Shown in pieces: positions 8,105 to 16,273 of a stretch of DNA of 23,619 nt (its first letter is position 1; each line of letters starts with the position of its first letter). The notes beneath the pieces were generated by a model. The model did no database searches and was not told the DNA's origin. It saw nothing but the letters and a program-made list of their open reading frames with translations. This DNA is from JAIEPT01 sp038217425 (GTDB lineage: Bacteria; Planctomycetota; Planctomycetia; Gemmatales; Gemmataceae): positions 1-23,619 of the forward strand of contig JBBQPM010000105.1 of assembly GCA_038217425.1 (NCBI GenBank), read 5' to 3'. The position numbers were made by a program, and so were the translations under genes.

Positions 8105-8828
8105 CGTCGGCGGTCTCGGCGATCTGAAAGGGGCGATTGTGCGGTTGCGGGCCGTCGGCGGTGAAGGGGCCGCCGGGGTAGAAGTAGACCTGCGTCGCCC
8201 AGGTCTGAAAGCGGTCGGCATTGTGCGTCAAACGATTCTCGGCGAGCCAGGTTTCGTACAGATCTAGCACCTCATGCTGAACCCGGGCCCGGCCAAAGAA
8301 GACGTGGCCGAAGCGGAAACTGAGTTGTTTTCGCGCCTGCTCGGGCGAGTCGTTCGTGTTCAGCAGTCGAAACGCAGCCGCGCCGACGCCGCTGCGGTCA
8401 GCGCCCCCCTGGCAGTGGATCAGGATCGGTTTCTCCGCTGAACGCAAGGTCTCGGCAAGCTGGGCGAATTCTTTGCCCGCGGTCGGCGCCGCTGCCGCCA
8501 TCGAGATGTGGACCATCGCGACGCCTCGCTTCTTCATCGCTGCCGTCTCTTCGCGAAACCACTCCGCTTCCGGATGTTCCCCGCGGAGATTGACGACCGT
8601 GCGAATGCCGTGCGCCTGGACGAAGCTTTCCAGCGCCGTCGAGGAAAGCTGAGCGCAGCGATAGCATTCGCCCGGGACGACGACGTGGAAGTTGGAACCG
8701 AGATAAAGGTAGTAAAAGTGGTAGGCGGCGAGCGCCAGGCAAACCAGAGTCGCGCTCTTGAACGCCCAAGTCCAGGGCCGCCAGGTCGGCGGAGCGGCGG
8801 CGGTCGTTTTCGGTTCGGCGATCGCCAT
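8091..8828 (-). CDS. Membrane-anchored dual-specificity/tyrosine phosphatase
   Basis: A 245-residue protein with a Pro/Ala-rich N-terminus, one membrane segment (about 22-43) and a phosphatase domain outside it. The active-site loop is HCQGGADRSG with Cys139 and Arg145 (CX5R). It is preceded by GIRTVVNLRGEHPEAEW (about 74-90), typical of bacterial DSP-like phosphatases. Expected reaction: hydrolysis of phosphotyrosine or another phosphoester through a cysteinyl-phosphate. A clear WPD-type acid is not obvious. TTG 8879 and GTG 8840 are in frame, but ATG 8828 has GGGAG eleven bases upstream and gives the normal N-terminus. The last 14 bases overlap the 3' end of the xylose isomerase homologue on the opposite strand. 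Confidence 0.82.
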   Translation of the reverse strand: MAIAEPKTTAAAPPTWRPWTWAFKSATLVCLALAAYHFYYLYLGSNFHVVVPGECYRCAQLSSTALESFVQAHGIRTVVNLRGEHPEAEWFREETAAMKKRGVAMVHISMAAAAPTAGKEFAQLAETLRSAEKPILIHCQGGADRSGVGAAAFRLLNTNDSPEQARKQLSFRFGHVFFGRARVQHEVLDLYETWLAENRLTHNADRFQTWATQVYFYPGGPFTADGPQPHNRPFQIAETADVTAP

Positions 8829-9168
8829 TTCGGTCGACACTCCCTGGTTATCGAAAGCTATCGACTCGCATCTTGCCAATCTTTAATCTTTCTCCCCGAT
8901 TTTCCTTTCTGGTATTCTAAAGGTTCGGGTAAGAGTAAGTCTGTCAAAAGAGATCAAGCCAAAGAGGGCACAGAGAAAGGCAGTCCTTGCGAAGCATTTC
9001 GCCGCCGATTCGTTCGTAGGGCAAGCGGCCTCGCTTGCTCACTTCGCAAAGGCAAGCGAGGCCGCTTGCCCTACGGTTGCGGCAATTTCTTCTCGACAGC
9101 TTGCGGAGAAGTTCCGAGGTAAGCAGCGACCTATCTGAGAATATCCCGTCCTTTTGCGTCTGGAAGCC
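8829..9168. promoter_or_regulatory. Divergent 340-base intergenic region upstream of phosphatase and DUF58 operon
   Basis: This gap separates divergent genes and must contain promoters for both. The left part (about 8880-8930) is relatively AT-rich and includes a TATTCT at 8913-8918 that could be a -10, but I found no good -35. The right part holds the long inverted repeat at 9017-9075. No convincing small coding region was seen. Confidence 0.35.
9017..9075. repeat. Palindromic repeat, copy A (23-bp perfect inverted repeat)
   Basis: The arm at 9017-9039 begins GTAGGGCAAGCGGCC and is perfectly complementary to 9053-9075, with a 13-base loop. A second, slightly diverged copy lies at 20860-20915, with the same outer 13 bases and the same flanking GG after the right arm. 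The element sits 93 bases upstream of the DUF58 start, so it would be in the 5' leader or overlap the promoter of that operon. Two copies between unrelated genes suggest a REP- or MITE-like dispersed element. Confidence 0.75.
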
Positions 9169-10065
9169 ATGGCCAGCCCCGAAAAATATCTTAAGCCGAA
9201 CGTCATCCAGCAGGTCAGCCGGCTCGATCTGCGTGCGAAGTTCATCGTTGAAGGTTTCCTCCAGGGTTTGCACGCCAGTCCGTTTCAGGGCTTTTCGGTC
9301 GAGTTCAGCGAGCATCGCAAATACGTCGCCGGGGACGATCTCAAAGATCTCGACTGGAACGTCTACGCCAAGACCGACAAATACTACCTCAAAAAGTTCC
9401 AGGCCGAGACCAACGTCACCGGCTACCTCGCGCTCGATCTCAGCGGCTCGATGGGTTACACCTATCGACAAGAGCTTACGAAATTCGAGTACGGCATCTG
9501 CCTGGCGGCCGCGCTGGGGTACATGATGGTGCATCAGCAAGATCCGGTTGGGCTGGCGGCGTTCGATACCAAGATCCAGCATTGCCTGCCCCCCAGGAGC
9601 AAACGCTCGCATCTGGGGGCGATGCTGGCGATGCTCGCCAATCTGAAACCAGGCGGGCCTACCGACATCCCGGCGAGCCTCAACCAGTTCGGCGCCATGA
9701 TCCGCACCAAGAGCCTCGTCATGCTCTTCAGCGACCTGCTCGGCGACCCCGAGCCGATCCTCGAAAGTCTCAATCGCCTGCGCCACCGCGGGCACGAAAT
9801 CATCGTCTTCCACATCCTCGACGAGGCGGAAGTCCATTTTCCGTTCGAGGGCAACGTCGAGTTCAAGGACGTCGAGGCCAACCAACGCATGACCGTCGAC
9901 GCCGAGAATATGCGTGCGGATTATCTCGAGGCTCTTGGAGCCTATCGGACCCGCTATCAGGAGCATTGCGTTCGCGTCGGCATCGACTACGTGCCGATCG
10001 ACACCAGCATCAACTTCGACAAGGCGCTCATGGAATACTTGATCCAACGGCAACGACGTTTTTAA
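9169..10065 (+). CDS. DUF58 domain protein
   Basis: A 298-residue cytoplasmic protein of the DUF58 family. The signature GDDLKDLDWNVYAKTD occurs at about 55-70, followed by a VWA-like fold whose metal motif is DLSGS (Asp90, Ser92, Ser94). A later FSD at the end of LVMLFSD matches the second VWA acidic position. A TTG at 9154 is in frame, but ATG 9169 behind GGAAG gives the usual start. It is the first gene of an operon: the next gene begins one base after its stop. In most bacteria DUF58 proteins are encoded beside a MoxR-type AAA ATPase, which is not adjacent here. Known role: poorly defined, linked to MoxR/VWA chaperone-like or envelope-stress systems. Confidence 0.9.
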   Translation: MASPEKYLKPNVIQQVSRLDLRAKFIVEGFLQGLHASPFQGFSVEFSEHRKYVAGDDLKDLDWNVYAKTDKYYLKKFQAETNVTGYLALDLSGSMGYTYRQELTKFEYGICLAAALGYMMVHQQDPVGLAAFDTKIQHCLPPRSKRSHLGAMLAMLANLKPGGPTDIPASLNQFGAMIRTKSLVMLFSDLLGDPEPILESLNRLRHRGHEIIVFHILDEAEVHFPFEGNVEFKDVEANQRMTVDAENMRADYLEALGAYRTRYQEHCVRVGIDYVPIDTSINFDKALMEYLIQRQRRF

Positions 10066-10066
10066 C

Positions 10067-12484
10067 ATGTCCTTCGCGTTTCCATTACTCCTGGGCGGCC
10101 TGGCGGCGCTGGCTATCCCCGTCGTCCTGCACTTCCTCTTTCGCGAACGCCCCAAAACCGTCCTCTTCCCCGCGTTCCAGTTTCTGCTGCAAAAGAAGCG
10201 TGCCAACCAGCGCAGTCTGAAACTTCGCCACCTGCTCCTGCTGCTCCTGCGTATCGGGTTGATTCTCGGCATCGTCTTCGCGCTCGCACGCACCCGGTTC
10301 CACCGGGACGACCGCGATCTCACCAGTGACAACCCGGTGTCACTCATCCTCGTCGTCGACGTCAGCCCGAGCATGGAGTACCGCGCGGGCGAGACCCTGC
10401 TTGACCTTGCCAAGCAAAAGGCCCAGGCACTACTCGACAAGCTCCCGGCCGGCAGCCGAATCTGCGTTGCCGGGCACGGCAAGAAGCCGACCTGGCTCGA
10501 CGACTCACTTGAAGCCAAGCGGATCGTGCAGAATCTCGCCATCGACGCCAGCCAACTTTCCCTGGCCAAGACGCTGCAAGCCGCGCTGCCGGCATGGAGC
10601 GAAGCGCCGCTCGGGCACGCCCGGCTTCTGTGCATCTTCTCCGACCGGGCGCAGAACACGCTTCCCGAAACTTCCGAACTGCTCGAGAAGATCGACGCCG
10701 TCCCGCCCAGCGCCGACGATCTGAAGCGATTGCAGGCACGCCTTCCGAAAACGCTCGAACTCATCGAAAACATACACGGGGAGACGCGTGCTTCCCTCAT
10801 CGAGGCGCTCAAGCAGCTGCAGTCGCGGGCCGACCAGCTGGACGCGCGGCCGCTGCCGACGTCGATCGTCGAATCGGTACGGCACGCCCGGCGCGCGACG
10901 CGCGGGTTGCTTGAGGGGCTTAGCGAAGGCGACCCGAACCGGAAAGTGCTCGCCGAGATCGCCGACGATGTGCGCGGGTTTCGCACCTGGTGGTTCGACG
11001 TGCGCGTGCCAGCCCCGCGCGATCTGGTCGTGGGGCCGATCGAGTTTCCTGGCGGAGTTCGGCTCAGCGGGTTGGAGGACGTGGAACTCTCGACGACCGT
11101 GCGCGCCCTCGGCGAAAAGTGCGACACCATGGTGTCACGGCTCGGCCTGGGCGAGCGAAAGGACATGCCGCTGTCGTTGGCGGAAGGTGAAACGCGGAAG
11201 GCGTCGATCGTGCTGGACCTGGCCCGGCAGAAGCTCAAGGACGGCGTGCATTCGCTGGAGTTGCGCGCCGAGCACGACGATCCGCTGCCCGCCTCCCACC
11301 GGACCTACGCCAGCTTTTGGATCCCGCCCACGGCGCGGGTGTTGTTGATCGCGGAGAGCGCCGAAAGTGCGGCTCCGATGGACGCGGCGCTACGCAAGCT
11401 GCAGTACGACGTTTCGCTGCACCTCCCGGTGGCAGGCAAGAAACTTGACCTCACGGGAATCGCCGCGGTCGTGCTGTTGGGCGCGGCCCGTCCCGATCCG
11501 GCGTGGTGGCCGGCCCTCGAGGCGTTTGTGCGGAGCGGCCGAAACTTGCTGGCGATTCCCGGCGGCGAGGAGATGGACCTCGCCCGTTACGCGGGGGGCG
11601 TCTCGTGGTTGCCAGGCGTGTGGACGAAGACTGTAGATGCCGCGGGAGCGAAGGAGCCACGGGTCATCTGGGCATTACGGCCCGAGGACGTGGAAGGGGA
11701 CACGCCGCTCGCGCCGATGCGGGGCTGGATGCAGGCTGGGAACATCGGCTTCTTGCGATTGCCAGAGCAAAGCCGGGGGGCGCTGAAGTACTGGGAAGTG
11801 CAGCCGGCCAAGGAGAGCCGGGTGCTGGTCCGGTACAAGGACGACAGCAATCGGCCGGCGTTGCTGCAGCGCAGCGTCGGTCTGGGGCGCGTGATCCAGT
11901 GGACGACGCCGATGGACGCCCGCGAACCCGCCTGGCACAACTATCGCAGCTCGCCGTTCTATCTCTCGGCCCTGTACCTGATGATGCGTTACTTGGTCGC
12001 GGAGGCGAAGTCGCAGACGCCCACGCTGAATTTCTCGACGGCCGAGGCGAGCCCGAGCATTTGGCTTCCCCCCGACGCGCCAGCGGGCGACTTCACGTTG
12101 CTGCGCGACAGTGAAAAGGTTCAGCCGCGCATCAAGGCGACCTTCGAGAACGGCGCGCTGACGGTCGGGCGTCCGCTGCCTGCGGGTAACTACAGCGTGC
12201 GCGATGCGCGCGACGTCGAGACGGCGCGGTTCAGCGTCAACGTGCCGATTGAGGAGTTCGACCTCACGCCGATCCCGGAGGCGAAACTCGAGTCGCTCTT
12301 CGGCTCGGGGTGCGTGATGCCGATCGATCGGCAGACGAGTTTCGGGGATCTCCTCGCGCAGCGCCTGCGCGAGCCGACGGATTTGACGCCGTACCTGCTG
12401 TTGTTTTTGATCGTGCTGCTCGCGGGGGAGAATTGGCTGTCGAACCGGTTTTATCGGCGTGAGCCCGCGGGGGGAGCGCCATGA
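10067..12484 (+). CDS. BatA-like membrane VWA protein
   Basis: An 805-residue membrane protein. Residues 1-30 form the BatA N-terminal segment (hydrophobic helix then HFLFRERPKTVLFP), a second membrane helix spans about 55-75, and a VWA domain follows with the metal motif DVSPS (98-102) and a downstream FSD. A long middle region without a recognisable enzyme motif contains beta-rich, CARDB-like stretches. A C-terminal membrane helix at about 776-791 (YLLLFLIVLLAGENWL) ends with a short basic tail. Most of the protein between the helices is probably periplasmic. It starts one base after the DUF58 stop and overlaps the next gene by ATGA, so translation is likely coupled. Known of the family: MoxR-associated VWA proteins; exact substrates unknown. 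Confidence 0.88.
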   Translation: MSFAFPLLLGGLAALAIPVVLHFLFRERPKTVLFPAFQFLLQKKRANQRSLKLRHLLLLLLRIGLILGIVFALARTRFHRDDRDLTSDNPVSLILVVDVSPSMEYRAGETLLDLAKQKAQALLDKLPAGSRICVAGHGKKPTWLDDSLEAKRIVQNLAIDASQLSLAKTLQAALPAWSEAPLGHARLLCIFSDRAQNTLPETSELLEKIDAVPPSADDLKRLQARLPKTLELIENIHGETRASLIEALKQLQSRADQLDARPLPTSIVESVRHARRATRGLLEGLSEGDPNRKVLAEIADDVRGFRTWWFDVRVPAPRDLVVGPIEFPGGVRLSGLEDVELSTTVRALGEKCDTMVSRLGLGERKDMPLSLAEGETRKASIVLDLARQKLKDGVHSLELRAEHDDPLPASHRTYASFWIPPTARVLLIAESAESAAPMDAALRKLQYDVSLHLPVAGKKLDLTGIAAVVLLGAARPDPAWWPALEAFVRSGRNLLAIPGGEEMDLARYAGGVSWLPGVWTKTVDAAGAKEPRVIWALRPEDVEGDTPLAPMRGWMQAGNIGFLRLPEQSRGALKYWEVQPAKESRVLVRYKDDSNRPALLQRSVGLGRVIQWTTPMDAREPAWHNYRSSPFYLSALYLMMRYLVAEAKSQTPTLNFSTAEASPSIWLPPDAPAGDFTLLRDSEKVQPRIKATFENGALTVGRPLPAGNYSVRDARDVETARFSVNVPIEEFDLTPIPEAKLESLFGSGCVMPIDRQTSFGDLLAQRLREPTDLTPYLLLFLIVLLAGENWLSNRFYRREPAGGAP

Positions 12485-14778
12485 AGTGGGGCGAGTTGAA
12501 ATTCGACGTCGATTGGCCGGCGGAGTTGCCGCGGGTTGGGCCGTGGGGCGTGGCCGTGCTTGGCTTGATGCTGGCGGCGTTCTCGGTTTGGTCCTACCGC
12601 GGGGCGCGCGGGCTCACAGGCCGACGACTCGCCGCGCTGCTGCTGTGCCGCGCGGGCGCTGTCCTGGCACTGCTGTTCGCCCTGGCCCGGCCCTATCTGG
12701 AATCGCAACTCGCGACTTCGGCAAGCTCGGCCAAGGCGCTGGTGCTCGTGGACGTTTCCCCAAGCATGGGCATCGACGATGAAGTCCATCAAACGCCTCG
12801 CCTGGAAATGGCGCGCCGACTCCTCAAATCGAACGCCACCGCCGCTGCCCTCCGCGAATTGGCGTCGCTCGACGGCGTCGAGATCTTGTACTATCAGGGA
12901 GCCGAGACCCTCACGGCCTACGATCCGCAAACGCCCGTGCAGGGCAAACGATCCAATCACGCGGGCTGGCTTCGGCAACTTCTCAAGGACCACGAAGAAC
13001 ACAACCTTCTCGGCCTGGTGCTCCTCAGCGACGGCCGGGAGACGTCGGTTCGTAGCGATGAAACCGCGGATCTCGCACGCACGTTCGGGCAGCGCCGCTG
13101 GCCCATCCATGCGCTGACGCTCGGTTCGATCATGCCGCAACGGCCTGACCTCATCGTCGAAAAACTCGAGGTTCCCCCGCTCGTACACGCCAAGGCGAAA
13201 ATGAACGTCGTCGTCCATTTCAAAGCGCTCGGCATTCCCACGGCGAAAGTTCGGCTCAAGGTTTTCGTCGAAGATCTCGGTTCCAAGGAGATGGTTCCCG
13301 TCACCAAGTTCTTCAGCGGCAATCCCGAAGTGCTGCTCGACGGCGCCATCCCGCAGACCGTGCGTCTGGAATTCGCCGCTCCAGAAACGCGCGGCGAATC
13401 CAGGCTGCGCGTTGAGGCTGAACCCCTCGAGGGCGAATCGAGTCGCGCTAACAACGAACAGACCGCGTACTTCGACGTCACCGAGGAAAGCATCAACATC
13501 CTCTGGGTCGAGGGACGCAAACGCGCGTTCGAACCGATCTTCGCGATTCGCCATGCGCTGGCGCGCGAGAAACGATTCCAGGTCTACTACGTCGAAGGGA
13601 GCGACCTGGGCCTCGATTTGCGACATTACCATGTCATCGTCATCGGCGATCTCACCGCACAGCGCTTCACCGGCGGCGACCCGGCGGTGCTCGGACGTAT
13701 CAAAAAGATGGTCCAGGAACGCGGGACCGGGCTCATCATGCTCGGCGGCACGGAGACTTTCGGCAACTCCGACTGGCACAAGTCGACGTTCGCTGATTTC
13801 TTCCCGGTGCGTTTCAATAAGCCCGGCCGACTCGAGGTCGAGATCCCCGTGGAACCGACTTTGGACGGACTCGATTACCTGTTGCGTCTGGACGACGACC
13901 TCGCCGCCAACAAGCTCTTGTGGCAAAAGTATCTCGAACCGCTCGAGGGGATGGCGACCCCCGGCGACGTCGATCCGCTGGCGACGGTCTACGCGCGCAA
14001 GCGCGATACCGGCGAACCGGTGCTCGCCGGCTGGACGCGCGGCAAGGGACGCGTGATGACCTTTGCCGGCGATACCACCTGGCAGACCTGGCGCCGATCG
14101 CGCGAAGCCGTGGCCGGGTACGAACGCTTCTGGCGCAAACTCGTCTACTGGCTCGCGCGTCAAGAAAAGTCCGATGGGCATCTCGATCTGACGCTGACCG
14201 CGCGTCAGCTCGAGGTCGGCGGCAAGCTCGACTTCGGGCTTTCGTTTCGCAGTCCCGGCGGTGCGGACTTGAAGCCGACCAAGCTCGAAGGCCAGGTAAT
14301 CGGGCCGAGCGGAATGAAGAAGGTCGACTTCGCAGGCGACCGCAAAGGCGCGACCGAAAAACTTACCGAGCCCGGCGAATATCTCCTCGAGGTGAAGGCG
14401 ACGGGCCAGGATGCCAAGGGCGCCAGTGTCGTCGGCGTCGGCAAGGCGCGCTTTCTGGTCGCCGAGACCGACCTGGAACTCGCCAATCCGCTGGTGAACG
14501 AAAGTCTGATGAAAGCCTTGGCCGAAAACTCCGGCGGCAAAGCCGAACATGCCGACCAGGAAAAGCTGCTGCAGGCTCTCAGCGATCTCGCGCAGTTGCG
14601 GCGACTGGCGCCGGCCAAGACGCACGTTTGGCCGAACTGGCGCGTGGCCGCACTCGACCGCTCCCTCGCCGGGCAGGCCGAGGGACTGTGGCGCTCGGGG
14701 CGGTTGTTTTGTTACGTTCTCTTCGTGGGATGCCTGGGCGCCGAGTGGTACTTACGCCGTCGCTACGGATTGGTGTGA
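12481..14778 (+). CDS. VWA and glutamine amidotransferase-like membrane protein
   Basis: A 765-residue protein and the third gene of the DUF58 operon, overlapping its predecessor by four bases (ATGA). Two membrane helices lie at about 22-40 and 48-70. A VWA domain carries DVSPS (Asp91, Ser93, Ser95) and SDGRE (Asp184). At about 330-560 there is a class I glutamine amidotransferase-like (DUF1355 type) region with the strands ILWVEG and HVIVIGD and the turn GLIMLGG. No nucleophilic Cys follows in that turn, so it is probably a non-catalytic fold. A final membrane helix lies near 745-758. Its stop is one base from the stop of the convergent gene, leaving no room for a separate terminator. Confidence 0.85.
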   Translation: MKWGELKFDVDWPAELPRVGPWGVAVLGLMLAAFSVWSYRGARGLTGRRLAALLLCRAGAVLALLFALARPYLESQLATSASSAKALVLVDVSPSMGIDDEVHQTPRLEMARRLLKSNATAAALRELASLDGVEILYYQGAETLTAYDPQTPVQGKRSNHAGWLRQLLKDHEEHNLLGLVLLSDGRETSVRSDETADLARTFGQRRWPIHALTLGSIMPQRPDLIVEKLEVPPLVHAKAKMNVVVHFKALGIPTAKVRLKVFVEDLGSKEMVPVTKFFSGNPEVLLDGAIPQTVRLEFAAPETRGESRLRVEAEPLEGESSRANNEQTAYFDVTEESINILWVEGRKRAFEPIFAIRHALAREKRFQVYYVEGSDLGLDLRHYHVIVIGDLTAQRFTGGDPAVLGRIKKMVQERGTGLIMLGGTETFGNSDWHKSTFADFFPVRFNKPGRLEVEIPVEPTLDGLDYLLRLDDDLAANKLLWQKYLEPLEGMATPGDVDPLATVYARKRDTGEPVLAGWTRGKGRVMTFAGDTTWQTWRRSREAVAGYERFWRKLVYWLARQEKSDGHLDLTLTARQLEVGGKLDFGLSFRSPGGADLKPTKLEGQVIGPSGMKKVDFAGDRKGATEKLTEPGEYLLEVKATGQDAKGASVVGVGKARFLVAETDLELANPLVNESLMKALAENSGGKAEHADQEKLLQALSDLAQLRRLAPAKTHVWPNWRVAALDRSLAGQAEGLWRSGRLFCYVLFVGCLGAEWYLRRRYGLV

Positions 14779-14779
14779 G

Positions 14780-15325
14780 TCACTTGCTGCCGAAACCGAT
14801 CAACTCGACCGAAGCCTTGACCGTGAAGTCGTCGAGTTTGGCGACCGACTCCATGCGGACCAGACCGTAGAACGGGGCGTCTTCGGAGATCCAGATCTTG
14901 ACGTCGCTAACGCTTTCGCGGTTTTTGCGTTTATTGGTGACTTTGAACTCTTTCCAGGTACACTTGTATGACTTCCCGCCGCTCTGGAGCGTGGCGGCGC
15001 CGCTTCGGCCGTTCTCGATCTTGACGGTATTGGGCCCCTTGGGGAGGATGTCAGTGTCGGCCAAATCGAGGCTCTTGGTCAAATCGATCTTGCGTACCTT
15101 GGCCGGCTTGGCCTTGCCGTCCTTGTCGGTGGCGACTGTCCGGAGCGTCACTTCGTTGTCGCCCTTGTCGGCGACCGTGATCTTGATCTTGCCGGAGTCG
15201 TCGACCAACATCGACTTGTACTCGACCCAGTCGCCGACTTTGACTTTCTTGAAACGATTCGGCTCGCCGGCCACGATGGCCGTGGAGGCGCACAAAACCA
15301 GAGCAGCCGCGAGCGAAAATTTCAT
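14780..15325 (-). CDS. Secreted protein of unknown function
   Basis: A 181-residue exported protein with a signal peptide MKFSLAAALVLC... cleaved near VAG/EPN. The mature part opens with KVKVGDWVEYKSM, a phrase I associate with a planctomycete family of small beta-rich envelope proteins. It continues with alternating Lys/Asp-rich strands and a DVKIWISEDAPFYGLVRME segment near the end. No catalytic motif was seen. GGAG lies seven bases before ATG 15325; an in-frame TTG at 15337 is part of that Shine-Dalgarno and was rejected. It is the last gene of the minus-strand secreted cluster, 24 bases after the membrane protein gene. Confidence 0.75.
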   Translation of the reverse strand: MKFSLAAALVLCASTAIVAGEPNRFKKVKVGDWVEYKSMLVDDSGKIKITVADKGDNEVTLRTVATDKDGKAKPAKVRKIDLTKSLDLADTDILPKGPNTVKIENGRSGAATLQSGGKSYKCTWKEFKVTNKRKNRESVSDVKIWISEDAPFYGLVRMESVAKLDDFTVKASVELIGFGSK

Positions 15326-15349
15326 GTCCAACTCCAAACCCGAAACCGT

Positions 15350-15700
15350 TCACAAGCGTGACAATCCTCGCAAGCATCCCAGGCCGCCCGGCACGAGCCA
15401 AACCAGCGCACCCACAATTCCCATCCAGGCATACGCTCGGCCCGGCGTCCCTGCTCTCAGGGCAATGACGCCGAGAACCAAACCCAGGAGCGACGTCGCG
15501 ACGCCCACGGCACAATTGAACAAAAGAATAACGGGCGCCCAGGCGTTCGTCGCCTCTCTTAGCGGCTTGCCCTGCTCTTGCCGTATCAAGTTGCCGACTT
15601 TTTCGTCGACATACTGTTCGATCACGCCCCAAAACAACGCCATCAGCAGGATGGACAGTGCCGCATGGAGACCGAATAAGGCCGCGAGTTTCGCTTTCAT
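15350..15700 (-). CDS. Small three-helix membrane protein
   Basis: A 116-residue protein with hydrophobic helices at about 5-27, 54-83 and 91-109 and a charged segment (YVDEKVGNLIRQEQGKP) between the first two. I do not recognise the family. The ATG at 15700 abuts the TAA of the upstream gene with no gap and has only a weak ribosome binding site, so translational coupling is likely. Confidence 0.68.
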   Translation of the reverse strand: MKAKLAALFGLHAALSILLMALFWGVIEQYVDEKVGNLIRQEQGKPLREATNAWAPVILLFNCAVGVATSLLGLVLGVIALRAGTPGRAYAWMGIVGALVWLVPGGLGCLRGLSRL

Positions 15701-16192
15701 TTACTTGACAGCTCGCCGGAGCACGGCGCCGATGCAGACGCAGTTGTCGGCGGAATCGAACAAACGCAGATAGATGGTGTAATCCTGTTGCCGCGTCGGC
15801 CGAAAGGAGATCTCGGCATCGCGGAGCACGGTGGCGTCTTGCGCGACGGTGAGGCCGCCGGGATCGAGAACTTTCAGGTCGAGATCTCTCGTATCGTTAT
15901 CTCCCGAGACGATGATCCGGTACTGTTTCGTGGGATCCAGATTTCTGAGGACGAGCATGGGGATCCAGGTTTCGGTTCCCTGCCCCTTGCCGCGCGGCAA
16001 CCAGCCGCCGAACATCGTCGTGGTGCGCGCCTCCATCGAGTAGCCTTCCTTGCCGGCCTTTCGCAAAAGACCCACGAGATCGTCCATGGCCTCCTTGCTG
16101 TAGGTGGCGACGTCCCCCTGAGCGAAGACGGGGCCGCCCGAGGCGAGAAATCCGCCGACGAGCGTTGCCAGGATGAGCGATGTGATCTTCAT
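15701..16192 (-). CDS. Secreted protein with pre-peptidase C-terminal (PPC)-like domain
   Basis: A 163-residue exported protein with a signal peptide (about 1-24, ending VFAQ). A short helical region (YSKEAMDDLVGLLRKAGKEG) is followed at about 88-160 by a beta-sandwich pattern like the bacterial PPC domain: YRIIVSGD, DLDLKVLDPGG, then a final DYTIYLRLFDS strand. PPC-like domains usually bind proteins or polymers at the cell surface. Two Cys (C151, C153) lie near the end. GAGG is seven bases before ATG 16192; the longer in-frame start at 16207 would run through that site. It follows the YbjN gene after an 81-base gap containing a strong hairpin and abuts the next gene. Confidence 0.65.
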   Translation of the reverse strand: MKITSLILATLVGGFLASGGPVFAQGDVATYSKEAMDDLVGLLRKAGKEGYSMEARTTTMFGGWLPRGKGQGTETWIPMLVLRNLDPTKQYRIIVSGDNDTRDLDLKVLDPGGLTVAQDATVLRDAEISFRPTRQQDYTIYLRLFDSADNCVCIGAVLRRAVK

Positions 16193-16223
16193 ACTTCCGC
16201 CTCGCACTCCGCCAAGCAGTATT

Positions 16224-16250
16224 GCCGGCTGCCGGAGTGATGCAGCCGGC
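16224..16250 (-). terminator. 9-bp perfect hairpin after the YbjN gene
   Basis: GCCGGCTGC (16224-16232) pairs perfectly with GCAGCCGGC (16242-16250) around a nine-base loop. Reading the minus strand it begins 23 bases after the YbjN stop. No T run follows, so it could be partial termination or an RNA stability element within the gene cluster. Confidence 0.45.
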
Positions 16251-16273
16251 GACTCTACAAGTAAAAATCTCCG

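Noticed and set aside
9017..9075. Palindrome as an ordinary intrinsic terminator
   Set aside because: No gene ends nearby on either strand, no T run follows, and the same arms recur at 20860 between unrelated genes, which fits a dispersed repeat better.
8944..11238. 764-codon open frame on the minus strand
   Set aside because: It lies antisense to the well-supported DUF58 and VWA genes, its translation is low-complexity Ser/Arg-rich, and it has no family motif or ribosome binding site. Long antisense frames are expected at this GC content.
12451..14625. 724-codon open frame on the minus strand
   Set aside because: It is antisense to the amidotransferase-like VWA gene, which has the motifs and the ATGA coupling.
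15550..15590. Possible third copy of the palindromic repeat (AGCGGCTTGCCCTGC)
   Set aside because: Only a short stretch resembles the arm, it has no inverted partner and it lies inside the membrane protein gene.
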